Shown here: positions 54,206-62,783 of the stretch, in pieces
Position numbering within the stretch: position 1 is the first letter of the stretch
Layout of the letters: the number at the start of each line of letters is the position of its first letter
Origin: Pseudomonas sp. Irchel s3f7
GTDB lineage: Bacteria; Pseudomonadota; Gammaproteobacteria; Pseudomonadales; Pseudomonadaceae
DNA: 64,000 nt
NCBI RefSeq assembly: GCF_900187615.1
Contig: NZ_FYDO01000004.1
Location: 62,001-126,000 of the forward strand
Direction: 5' to 3'
The notes under the pieces: model-generated
Databases searched by the model: none
Told to the model about the DNA's origin: nothing
What the model saw: only the letters and a program-made list of their open reading frames with translations
Program-made: the position numbers and the translations under genes

Positions 54206-55543
54206 ATGCGCTTGAAGAACGCCTCTGCCTCCCTGATCTACTTGACCCTGGCGCTATTGCCGGGGCTGCCGGTGGACGCCGCGAGTCTGCCGGAGATCCG
54301 CTACCGTCTGTTCAAGGACAGCCAGGCCGACGTCGAGGCCGATCTTCGTGAACTGGCGACCCGTGGCGACTCGGCATCGCAAATGCTGCTGGCAGACCGT
54401 CTCGCTGCTTCACCGGACGCAGGCCGCGTGCAAGAGGCCGTCGAACTGTATAAGCGTTCATTCGACGATGGCCTCGGGCAGCTCAACGCGCTGACGGGGC
54501 TGGCCCGATTGAGCGAACGCAACCCGCGGTACCGCAACCAGAACCAGGCGTTCTTCAAGCATGCCATCGGCCTCTATTCGCACGAGCGAGACTTCAACAC
54601 GCTGTCTTCGACACTGGAGGTCTTCCTGGCCTACCCGCAGGAGTTCCAGGGCGAGGAAGTGACGCGGCTGATCAACCTCTACGACCAGGCTTGCGTGGAG
54701 AACTGTTTCAGCTTGAGCTACCGTGCCGCGCTGGCGGAACTGCGCGGGCAGTACGCGCAGGCCGAAAGCTACTATCGCCGCGCCATGCTCGACGATGCCC
54801 GCGCGGTGGACCGTTACTATCGCTTCCTCGGCGAACGCCAGGAGGAAGTGTTCAGGGCCTATGCCAAGACTCTCGAAACCCGAATCCCGAACCTGCCTGT
54901 GGACGTGGTGCAGTCCATCGGCAACCACCTGAGCAGCCTCTCCGGCGAAAACGATCCCTCGGTGCTGCTCTGGCTCGACAACGCCATAGCCCGCGGTTCG
55001 GAGTCGGCATTGGTCACCAAGGCCAGCTACATGATGTCCTTCGCCGACAGCTACGGCTATGAGGACACCCTGGCCCTGATTGACCGCATCGAGGCCAGTC
55101 AGTCGCAGCAGGGCCGCGCTCTGCGCGCCTCCGCCTACATGGTGCGTAACTGGCGCATCCTCGATCCCCACAAAGCCTACGACATCATCCGCGGCCTGCT
55201 CGCCGAGGGGTACCAGAACGCCAACCTGAACCTCGGCGAACTCTACAGCATGGGCGGGCTCGATGAGGTCGACCAGCTCAAGGCCATCGAGACCTACGAA
55301 CGCCTCGCCGATCAAGGCTCGGCCTCAGCCTTCTATCGCATCGCCACCATCTACGGACGCGGGCGCGGCATATGCAACGACAAGATTCGCGCCTATGCCT
55401 ACGCAAAAATCGCCGTGGACTACGGCGAGCTCGGCGCGATCAAGTACCTGAATGAACTGCAAGCAGAGATCAGTCCGGCAGACATCAGCGCGGCCTTGCA
55501 GGCGCGGGTGAACATCATGAAACAGGTCAAGGTACAGCTATGA
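54206..55543 (+). CDS. algK: Periplasmic TPR/Sel1-repeat export protein AlgK-like, no lipobox
   Basis: The 445-residue protein has repeated Sel1/TPR helices along its length (for example GDSASQMLLADRLAASPDAG, and the C-terminal QGSASAFYRIATIYGRGRG). AlgK in P. aeruginosa is an outer-membrane lipoprotein that helps place AlgE and scaffolds export. Here the signal peptide ends in LPGLPVDAAS with no cysteine; the first cysteines are far inside (ACVENC). This would make it a soluble periplasmic protein. ATG 54206 follows AGGAGGC. It overlaps algE by 4 bp. Confidence 0.85.
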   Translation: MRLKNASASLIYLTLALLPGLPVDAASLPEIRYRLFKDSQADVEADLRELATRGDSASQMLLADRLAASPDAGRVQEAVELYKRSFDDGLGQLNALTGLARLSERNPRYRNQNQAFFKHAIGLYSHERDFNTLSSTLEVFLAYPQEFQGEEVTRLINLYDQACVENCFSLSYRAALAELRGQYAQAESYYRRAMLDDARAVDRYYRFLGERQEEVFRAYAKTLETRIPNLPVDVVQSIGNHLSSLSGENDPSVLLWLDNAIARGSESALVTKASYMMSFADSYGYEDTLALIDRIEASQSQQGRALRASAYMVRNWRILDPHKAYDIIRGLLAEGYQNANLNLGELYSMGGLDEVDQLKAIETYERLADQGSASAFYRIATIYGRGRGICNDKIRAYAYAKIAVDYGELGAIKYLNELQAEISPADISAALQARVNIMKQVKVQL

Positions 55544-56958
55544 CGAATGGACTCTCCAGCATCCTGTTTCTGTCGCTGCTGACTGGCAGTCTGAGTTCGG
55601 TACACGCCGCCGCCGAGGCGGACAACTCAGGCGCTGCGACTGGCGAATCCACTCGGGACGCCACCCAAATACCTCCCGCAGCGGGCACGGAAAACCTCGT
55701 CGTGCAGCAGAAACTCACCGTACAGGGTGGCTACGGACCGGATAACTCGACCCTCGGCGAGGATCGCAAGGGCTTCTACAGTCTGCGCTACGAGCCCTCG
55801 CTCACCTGGTACTCGCCGGATCGCCAGTTCCCCACATGGCAGGGTTTCGCACGCGCCTGGCTGAACTACGCCTCGGCGCAGACCACCTCGCCCCTCCAGG
55901 AGCCGAACGAGCAACAGCCCGAGTATTTCAGTTCCGAAATGCGCGAGTTCTACCTCAAGCGCAACCTGCTGGGCGGCGACCCGCGCTATTCGCTGAGCGT
56001 CGGCCGGCAGAAGTTCGCCGACCACTACGGCATTTGGTGGGACGATAGCATCGAAGCCCTGCGACTGGACTTCGTCGACACCTTCGCCACTGGCTTCGTA
56101 GCCGTGGCGCGCAAGTTCCATAACTACAACACCGACAACAACAGCCTGCGCGATAACGACCGTGACATCACCTACGGGATGGGCGAATACGCCCTGCGTT
56201 GGAGTGAAAGAAACTGGATCGGCACGCGACTGATGATCGAGCAGGACAGCTCGGGGGACGACCCGGACGATCGCAGTGATTTTCGCGGAGGCCGCCTCGG
56301 TCTGTTCGCCTACGGAGACAACTTGCGCGTCTCGCCGCTGTTCAGCGATTACCGCCTCGAACTGGCGGCGCTCAAGGGTCGTCTCGACCTCACCGACAGC
56401 GCTGGCGCAACCAGCAATGAACACACCCATGGCTGGGCGCTGATCGGCAACATCGGCAAACGATTCGATGAAACGCCCTGGAAGCCACGGCTTTCCCTGC
56501 GTGTCGGACTGACCGACAAGCCGTCCAACGAGAACGAAGGCTTCTACCTCAATAACATCCAGTCAGACCGCGTCACCAACAAGGAGACCTACACCAACGG
56601 CTTGCTCAGCTCTTTTCTCAGCGTCGACCTGCACAACCTGGCGTTCTACAGCGTCGCAGTGGAAACCCAGCCCAAGCCGCGAAACAGCTTCGACGTGCGA
56701 CTTTCCGACCTTTATCTGCGCGATGCCGACGGCGGCATCCCGATCAACGTCGCCGATGACCTGACCGCCACCGGCAGCAAGTCTCTCGGACAGATCCTCG
56801 ACACCAATTACTACTGGCAGATGCTCCCGATAAACCTGCACGGCCAACAGCTGCATCTCAACCTGCTGGCCAGTGCGGGGTATTTCTGGAGCGGGAATGC
56901 CGTCAAGGGCCTGGACGATGACTTCCAGGTCAGTCTGGGCGTGGTGCTGCGCTACTAA
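55540..56958 (+). CDS. algE: Alginate export porin AlgE
   Basis: The 472-residue protein has a signal peptide ending near SVHA and a beta-barrel of the alginate-export family: LRYEPSLTWYSPDR, then REFYLKRNLLGGDPRYSLSVGRQKF and a final FQVSLGVVLRY strand with a C-terminal aromatic residue for outer-membrane insertion. It forms the 18-strand outer-membrane channel for the polymer. The size is close to P. aeruginosa AlgE (about 490). The gene overlaps algK by 4 bp and is followed after 22 bp by algI, not algG as usual. Confidence 0.92.
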   Translation: MTNGLSSILFLSLLTGSLSSVHAAAEADNSGAATGESTRDATQIPPAAGTENLVVQQKLTVQGGYGPDNSTLGEDRKGFYSLRYEPSLTWYSPDRQFPTWQGFARAWLNYASAQTTSPLQEPNEQQPEYFSSEMREFYLKRNLLGGDPRYSLSVGRQKFADHYGIWWDDSIEALRLDFVDTFATGFVAVARKFHNYNTDNNSLRDNDRDITYGMGEYALRWSERNWIGTRLMIEQDSSGDDPDDRSDFRGGRLGLFAYGDNLRVSPLFSDYRLELAALKGRLDLTDSAGATSNEHTHGWALIGNIGKRFDETPWKPRLSLRVGLTDKPSNENEGFYLNNIQSDRVTNKETYTNGLLSSFLSVDLHNLAFYSVAVETQPKPRNSFDVRLSDLYLRDADGGIPINVADDLTATGSKSLGQILDTNYYWQMLPINLHGQQLHLNLLASAGYFWSGNAVKGLDDDFQVSLGVVLRY

Positions 56959-56980
56959 ACATCATGAGAGGAACACCAAC

Positions 56981-58408
56981 ATGGTCTTTACCTCGAACAT
57001 CTTCCTGTACCTGTTCCTGCCACTGTTTTTGCTGGTCTATTACCTGGCCAGAAACTCCTGGCGCAACTACGTGATAGTCGTCGCAAGCTACTGCTTCTAC
57101 GCGTGGTGGCGACCGGATTTCCTCCTGCTGTTCGTCGGCATCTCCTATTGGAATTATTGGTTCGGCCTGCGCATCAAGGCGCGGCTGGATGCCGACGACA
57201 AGTCCGGCGCCGAACGCCTGCTGTGGCTGGGTATCATCGGCAACCTGTGCACCCTGGGCTACTTCAAGTACGCCAACTTCGGCGTCGAAGTGATAGCTGC
57301 AGCCCTGGCGCCGCTGGGGATCAATACCTTCACGCTGGAAACCATCATCCTGCCGCTGGGTATCTCTTTCTACGTGTTCCACGCACTGAGCTACATCGTC
57401 GATATCTATCGCAAGGATGCCGAACCGACCAACCGCTTCGTTGACTTCGCTGCCTTCGTCGCTTTGTTTCCGCATCTGGTTGCCGGTCCGATCCTGCGTT
57501 ACAGCCTGCTGGCCCCGCAGTTGCGAGAACGCACCCACTCGCTGGAGCTGTTTTCCCTCGGTGTTTGCCGCTTCATGCTCGGTTTCGTCAAGAAGGTACT
57601 GATCGCTGACTCGCTGGCGCCGATGAACACCCTGTTCATGGCCGAGGGTTCGCCGCAGTTCATTGACGCCTGGTTTGGCGTGTTCGTTTCGCTGGTTCAA
57701 CTGTACTTTGACTTCTCCGGCTACAGCGACATGGCCATCGGCCTGGCGCTGATGATGGGCTTTCGCTTCGCCGAAAACTTCAACCAGCCGTTCCTGTGCA
57801 AAAGCCTCACCGAATTCTGGCGGCGTTGGCACCTGACCCTGGCCGACTTTCTACGCGACTACGTCTACCTGCCGCTTGTACGCTCGCGCAAGGTCGGCGG
57901 TGATACCGCACTGTTCATCACCATGCTGCTCTCCGGTTTCTGGCACGGCGCCAGCTTCGCCTTCATCTTCTTCGGCCTGTACTTCGCCGTGATCATGGTG
58001 CTGGAACGCCGCCTGGGCATCGCCACCAAGGTCAACACACCGTACAACTTCTGGCACAACATGCGCGCGCTGCTCTTGTTGCTGCTGTGCATGCCTCTGT
58101 TCATCACCGGCAATCTGAGGCACTCGCTGGAGATCTTCTCCGGCCTGTTTGGCCTCAACGGTCTGGGCAGCCTGGACATGTACTTCCTCGGCACCTCCAG
58201 CCTGAGCATGTCCTTCGTGCTGCTGGCGGTTGTCTGGCTGGTGGTTGCCGGGATGATCAACAACCGCTTCTACCTGCGCAACCAGGAGCCCTACTTCATG
58301 CAGAGCGTCAGCGGGTTGACTGCACTGATGCTCTGGGCCGGCTTCGGCATCTCGGTCACGCGGCTCGCCGCGAATTCCTTTTCCCCCTTCCTGTACTTCC
58401 AGTTCTGA
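56981..58408 (+). CDS. algI: Alginate O-acetyltransferase AlgI (MBOAT)
   Basis: The 475-residue inner-membrane MBOAT protein passes acetyl groups across the membrane for alginate O-acetylation. His322 in SGFWHGASF is at the same residue number as the essential histidine of P. aeruginosa AlgI, and a second conserved His is in EFWRRWHLTL (284). About eleven membrane helices occur. The block algI-algJ-algF follows algE directly, whereas in the usual operon it comes after algL. ATG 56981 follows AGAGGAAC. Confidence 0.95.
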   Translation: MVFTSNIFLYLFLPLFLLVYYLARNSWRNYVIVVASYCFYAWWRPDFLLLFVGISYWNYWFGLRIKARLDADDKSGAERLLWLGIIGNLCTLGYFKYANFGVEVIAAALAPLGINTFTLETIILPLGISFYVFHALSYIVDIYRKDAEPTNRFVDFAAFVALFPHLVAGPILRYSLLAPQLRERTHSLELFSLGVCRFMLGFVKKVLIADSLAPMNTLFMAEGSPQFIDAWFGVFVSLVQLYFDFSGYSDMAIGLALMMGFRFAENFNQPFLCKSLTEFWRRWHLTLADFLRDYVYLPLVRSRKVGGDTALFITMLLSGFWHGASFAFIFFGLYFAVIMVLERRLGIATKVNTPYNFWHNMRALLLLLLCMPLFITGNLRHSLEIFSGLFGLNGLGSLDMYFLGTSSLSMSFVLLAVVWLVVAGMINNRFYLRNQEPYFMQSVSGLTALMLWAGFGISVTRLAANSFSPFLYFQF

Positions 58409-58418
58409 GGAGATCGCC

Positions 58419-59522
58419 ATGTTCCCCGTCATGAAGAGCGCAAGCAAAGTCAATGGCATCGCTTTCTGCATCCTGCTCGCAGTGATGCTGGTGTACTCCA
58501 TTCCCAAGGTGGTGAGCTTCCTCAGGACGCAGCCCGATGCCCTCGCGCTGTTCCTTGACGGCCGCCTGCTGCGACAGCTGGAGATGACCTACGACCGCGA
58601 GTTCGTCCTTCGTGATACCGCCATCCGCACCTGGGCCGACCTTCAATACCTGGTCTTCGGCGAAGGCAGCAAGGGCGTGGTAATTGGCCGTAACGGTTGG
58701 CTGTTCACCAACGAGGAGTACATGATCCCCAATGACTATTCGCACGCAGTCGCCCAACATGTGCGGAACATCGCCGAGATCGAGGAGCAGCTACGCCAGC
58801 ACAACAAACGGCTGATCCTGATGCCGGTGCCGATGAAGCTCGACATCTATGCCGAGTACGCACAGCGGCGCTTCGATGCGCGCACCGCGGGTATCTATGA
58901 TGACTTCGTGGCGCGCCTCGCCGAGCAGAAAATCGAGACGGCACCGGTTCGTAGCGCGTTCCTCAGTGCCAAGGACAGCACGCAGCTGTTCCTGAAAACC
59001 GATACCCACTGGTCGCCCTATGGTGCCAACCTGGCGGCGCACGAAGTGGCGCGCCAGCATCCCGAACTGATTGGCAAGGCGCCCTACGCCACACAGCATG
59101 TGGCGCAAAAGGGCTATCACGGCGACCTCCTCAACTTCATCCAGGTCAGCGACTGGCTGGTCCCCTGGCCGTTGCTTGGCGACAACATCCCGGTGTTCGA
59201 AACCATAAGCCGCAACCAGTCGCTGGATGATGCCTTTCTGTTCGACGACCAGTCAGAGTCGATCATGCTGGTCGGCTCCAGCTACACCAAGATCGACGAC
59301 TGGAACTTCCCCGGTTTCCTCAAGGAGTCGCTACAGAATGACCTGCTTACCACCGCCGTGGAGGCTCGCGGGCCCTTCCAGGCGATGGACGACTTCCTTG
59401 CTGGAAAGCAACTGAGGAACGACAGCATCAAGACCGTTATCTGGGAGTTCCCTGTGCGCACCCTGCTGGCGCAGAAGCCCAGTTCCAATAGTTGGCAGGC
59501 CACCATGAACCAGTTTTTCTAG
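58419..59522 (+). CDS. algJ: Alginate O-acetyltransferase AlgJ
   Basis: The 367-residue periplasmic SGNH-like protein has an N-terminal anchor helix (about 11-30). The catalytic Asp195-Thr-His197 is in TDTHWSPYG, and the nucleophile serine in VGSSYT (287-288) is intact. AlgJ has acetylesterase activity and is needed for O-acetylation with AlgI and AlgF. It is 10 bp after algI. The homopolymer of 11 C lies in the gap to algF. Confidence 0.93.
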   Translation: MFPVMKSASKVNGIAFCILLAVMLVYSIPKVVSFLRTQPDALALFLDGRLLRQLEMTYDREFVLRDTAIRTWADLQYLVFGEGSKGVVIGRNGWLFTNEEYMIPNDYSHAVAQHVRNIAEIEEQLRQHNKRLILMPVPMKLDIYAEYAQRRFDARTAGIYDDFVARLAEQKIETAPVRSAFLSAKDSTQLFLKTDTHWSPYGANLAAHEVARQHPELIGKAPYATQHVAQKGYHGDLLNFIQVSDWLVPWPLLGDNIPVFETISRNQSLDDAFLFDDQSESIMLVGSSYTKIDDWNFPGFLKESLQNDLLTTAVEARGPFQAMDDFLAGKQLRNDSIKTVIWEFPVRTLLAQKPSSNSWQATMNQFF

Positions 59523-59536
59523 GCACGGCCTTTTCG

Positions 59537-59547
59537 CCCCCCCCCCC
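59537..59547 (+). repeat. Run of 11 cytosines before algF
   Basis: Eleven consecutive C lie between the algJ stop (59522) and the algF ribosome site. Long C-runs are prone to slipped-strand length change and to sequencing error. A change of length would alter only the spacing in the untranslated gap, not a reading frame. Confidence 0.9.
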
Positions 59548-59567
59548 GAAACATGGAGATGACGACG

Positions 59568-60209
59568 ATGAAAACCACGTTCCTTGGTAGCCTGCTCAGT
59601 TTGGTGCTGCTCGTCCCAAGCCCCGCCCATGCCGCCGACGGTAACGGTGGCCTCTATGCCAGCCCACCGCCGCCCGGTTCGGCCTTCGTGCGCGTGCTCA
59701 ACCTGGCCGGCGCCCCAGTGGACGTTCATCTGAAGGGCAAGAGCAAGGCCCAGAAAGTCAGCGGCGGCCACCTGGGCGGCTACCTCTACATCACCCCCGG
59801 CAGCCAACAGTTGACGGTGGACAAGACCAGTCTGGACCTTGGCCTGAAATCCGATTCGGCAACCACTGTGATCTACGACGGCAAGGCGCTGAAGCCCATC
59901 GTCGACACCTATAGCATGGACCCGACAAAAGCTTTGGTGGCGTTCTACAACCTTACCGAGAAGCCATTGGCGCTCAAGACCCTCGATGGCAAGCATGCCA
60001 TTGTCGACAACATCGCGCAGAACCAGATGGGTACGCGCCTGGTGAACGAGATCAAGATTGGCTTCGCCGCCTATAGCGGCGAGCAGAATGTAGCGAAGTT
60101 CGACGAGCAGTTTCTCAAGAAAGGCGGGTCCTACAGTTACGTGGCCATCGCTCAGGGCGGTCAGGTACGGACCCTGAGCCTGGCCAATTCGTTCGACTCT
60201 TTGCAGTGA
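59568..60209 (+). CDS. algF: Alginate O-acetylation protein AlgF
   Basis: The 213-residue periplasmic protein has a signal peptide (MKTTFLGSLLSLVLLVPSPAHA) and the AlgF pattern: GGLYASPPPPGSAFVRVLNLAGAPVDV, then a repeated beta domain with LVAFYNLTEKPLALKT. AlgF is an accessory protein that links AlgJ and AlgX in acetylation. ATG 59568 fits with GGAG at spacing 9; ATG 59553 is also in frame. In the usual operon it is the second last gene before algA, whereas here it is followed by algX. Confidence 0.93.
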   Translation: MKTTFLGSLLSLVLLVPSPAHAADGNGGLYASPPPPGSAFVRVLNLAGAPVDVHLKGKSKAQKVSGGHLGGYLYITPGSQQLTVDKTSLDLGLKSDSATTVIYDGKALKPIVDTYSMDPTKALVAFYNLTEKPLALKTLDGKHAIVDNIAQNQMGTRLVNEIKIGFAAYSGEQNVAKFDEQFLKKGGSYSYVAIAQGGQVRTLSLANSFDSLQ

Positions 60210-60250
60210 AGCGACATGCCCGCCCGCCAACCCGAAGCCTGCGGTGACCT

Positions 60251-61645
60251 ATGAAGCACACCTTCCGTACAGTCTGCACCTTACTGCTCGCCTGGATTGC
60301 CGTTGGCCTGCCGGCGAGCGCGCAGGAGAACTGCGACCTGCAGTGTCTGATTTGCCCCGAGCTACACGATCCGCAGCAGTACGCCGAAGGAATCATGAAG
60401 TCGATGAAGGAAGTGACTCCGGGCAAAGACAAGTGGCTGTTCCGCTCGGAAGTCGACCTCTCCAACGACTTTTTCATCCCCAAGGAAATGCAGCCCGAAT
60501 ATGCCCGGCTGATGGCGACCTTCGCCGCCAGGCAGATCAAGGTTGTGTTCGCCGTGCAGCCGACCCGCGGGCTGATGCACCGCGACAAGATTCTGCCAGA
60601 GCGCAGCTTCGGCTTTTCCTACCCCACCGCCTCGCGCAACCTGGAAAACTTCCTCGGCCAACTACGTGCTCCAGGTGCCCTGGTGCCGGACGCCATGGTG
60701 CTGGTGCGCAACCCGCCCAAGGAAGAGTATTTCTTTCGCCGCGATCACCACTGGACACCCTCCGGTGCCCAGGCCACGGCAAAGATCGTCGCCGCAGAAA
60801 TCAAGCGACAGCCCTTCTACGCCGGACTGGCCAAGAAGAGCTACCGCACCGAGGCCGGGATGATACTGCCCAAGGACGGTACCATGAGCCGGGCGCTGAA
60901 GAAGATCTGCGGCAACAACTACGGCTTCCAGTATGTCCGCGGCTTCCAGACCGTCCCCGCGGCCGACGATGCCAGCGCACTGTTCGAACAAGCCGCCGCC
61001 CCCGAAGTGATACTGGTCGGCACCAGCAATTCGGCAGCGCGCGACGACGAAATGAAGAACTACAACTTCGATGGCTACCTGAAAGAATTCCTCAACGTCG
61101 ACATCCTCAACTTCGCCCTGGCCGGTGCCGGCCAGGACGGTTCGCTGCTGCAATACCTGCAGTCCGACAGCTACAAGCCGGATGCGCCACCCAAGATGAT
61201 CATCTGGGAGCTGCCGGCCAGCTTCCACCTGGAGACGCCGCTGATGTACCGCCAACTGATCCCGGCGATCAACGGCGGCTGCGCCAAATCGCCGCAAGTG
61301 CTCACCAGTAACAAGCTCGAGCGTGCATCGCTGGTGCCCGGCCAGCGCATCGAACTGTTGAGTAATAGCGGCACACGGCGCCTGGCAATGACCGGAAAGT
61401 ACGGCTTCCTGGACATCAAGCTGTCGGACAAGAGCGTCAAGGACTTCTACATCATCACCTACTACGACAACGGCGCCCGCGATAAAGCCTGGTTCCGTCG
61501 CGAGGCTATTGTCGACGGTGGTCAGTTCTACCTGGAACTGAGCTCCGCCGCAGAGTTCAGCAACGCAAACCTGCTGTCGGTGTTCCTCGAACCGGTGCAG
61601 CCCCTGGACACGCCGATCTCGATGGATGTGAAACTATGTCTCTGA
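60251..61645 (+). CDS. algX: Alginate O-acetyltransferase AlgX
   Basis: The 464-residue periplasmic protein has a signal peptide, an SGNH hydrolase-like domain with the triad Asp165/His167 (DHHWTPSG) and Ser259 (VGTSNSA), and a C-terminal carbohydrate-binding module after about residue 345. AlgX transfers acetyl groups to the polymer and takes part in the export complex. Cysteines CDLQCLIC at the start probably form the usual disulfide. Its end overlaps algL by 10 bp. Confidence 0.93.
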   Translation: MKHTFRTVCTLLLAWIAVGLPASAQENCDLQCLICPELHDPQQYAEGIMKSMKEVTPGKDKWLFRSEVDLSNDFFIPKEMQPEYARLMATFAARQIKVVFAVQPTRGLMHRDKILPERSFGFSYPTASRNLENFLGQLRAPGALVPDAMVLVRNPPKEEYFFRRDHHWTPSGAQATAKIVAAEIKRQPFYAGLAKKSYRTEAGMILPKDGTMSRALKKICGNNYGFQYVRGFQTVPAADDASALFEQAAAPEVILVGTSNSAARDDEMKNYNFDGYLKEFLNVDILNFALAGAGQDGSLLQYLQSDSYKPDAPPKMIIWELPASFHLETPLMYRQLIPAINGGCAKSPQVLTSNKLERASLVPGQRIELLSNSGTRRLAMTGKYGFLDIKLSDKSVKDFYIITYYDNGARDKAWFRREAIVDGGQFYLELSSAAEFSNANLLSVFLEPVQPLDTPISMDVKLCL

Positions 61646-62763
61646 GATGCCTCCCCCTGCTCCTGCTCGCAGCGCTGCTACCAGTGACCCAACCCTCCAA
61701 CGCAACCGCAGGCGGCACCCGGTCGATCTGGAGCCTGCCGACGAGTGTCACGGCGCCCTCCGTGCTGCCCGACTATCACTCGCTGGTATGCCCCAAGCCG
61801 GTGATAGAGCCCTTCACTGGCGCCCTGCTGGTGGACAGCAAATACGACCAGAGCGACCCGACCAAGTCCACACTGGGCAAGGGCCAATCCCAGGAGTCCC
61901 AGCGTATCCACGACAGCGTGGCCAGCTATGGCAAGATGCTCAGCCTGTTCGCCGACTATTACGCCAAGGCGCAAGACCCGCCGCACGCCGCTATGGCTCT
62001 GGCGTGCATGGACCAATGGCTGGAGGCCTGGGCCGCCGCCGGAGCCCTGGAAAACCGCGAAGCGAACAAGACGGGTATCGCGGTGCGCAACTGGGCACTG
62101 GCGGCAATCGCCTCCAGCGTTCTCAAATTGCAAGCCCTTAGCGGCAACCAACTGCAACTCAGCGAGCGGCAGAAGCAGTGGCTGGACCGCCTGGCCGGCA
62201 TCATCATCGAAGAGTACGATCCGCGCCTCGCCCCGTCCTTCGGCTATTTCAACAACCACGACTACTGGGCCGCCTGGTCCATCGGCTCCACCGGCATGCT
62301 GCTCGGCAAGCAGAGCCGCATCGACTGGAGCGCCAAGGTGTTTCGCCGCGCCATGCAGCAGATCACCCCGTCGGTCGGTGGCGACTATGCCTATCTGCCC
62401 AATGAACTGGCGCGCGGGACGCTCGCCGCCAACTACACCCACTACGCTCTGGTACCGCTGACCCTCGTCGCCGAAACCCTGCGGCTCAATGGCGCCAGCG
62501 TCACCGCCGAAGACAGCCGCAAGCTCGACCTGCTCGCCAACTTCGCTGCCCGGATCGTGCTCGCCCCCAATGGCCTTCCGGAGTTGCAAGGGCAAAAGCA
62601 GCAGAAGGTGCCGCCGTACAAGATGGCATGGCTGGTCCCCTTCCTGAGCCACAACCCGCAGCACGTTTTGGCACGCCAGTTGTACGGCGCCGAACACGGC
62701 GATGTGGACGGCTACCGGCAGATCGGCGGACACATCAAGCCTTTCTACCCTAATGTCGAATAA
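61636..62763 (+). CDS. algL: Poly-mannuronate alginate lyase AlgL
   Basis: The 375-residue periplasmic PL5 lyase has a signal peptide (LLLLAALLPVTQPSNA) and the catalytic segment NNHDYWAAWS with His208, where relatives have NNHSYWAAWS. Further conserved residues are Arg260 in ELARGTLAANY and Tyr267/Tyr270 in NYTHYALVPL. AlgL clears polymer that is trapped in the periplasm. The overlap with algX shows co-translation. In the usual operon algL precedes algI; here it precedes algG. Confidence 0.93.
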   Translation: MSLRCLPLLLLAALLPVTQPSNATAGGTRSIWSLPTSVTAPSVLPDYHSLVCPKPVIEPFTGALLVDSKYDQSDPTKSTLGKGQSQESQRIHDSVASYGKMLSLFADYYAKAQDPPHAAMALACMDQWLEAWAAAGALENREANKTGIAVRNWALAAIASSVLKLQALSGNQLQLSERQKQWLDRLAGIIIEEYDPRLAPSFGYFNNHDYWAAWSIGSTGMLLGKQSRIDWSAKVFRRAMQQITPSVGGDYAYLPNELARGTLAANYTHYALVPLTLVAETLRLNGASVTAEDSRKLDLLANFAARIVLAPNGLPELQGQKQQKVPPYKMAWLVPFLSHNPQHVLARQLYGAEHGDVDGYRQIGGHIKPFYPNVE

Positions 62764-62783
62764 CCCAGGCCCAGGTGAAGCCC

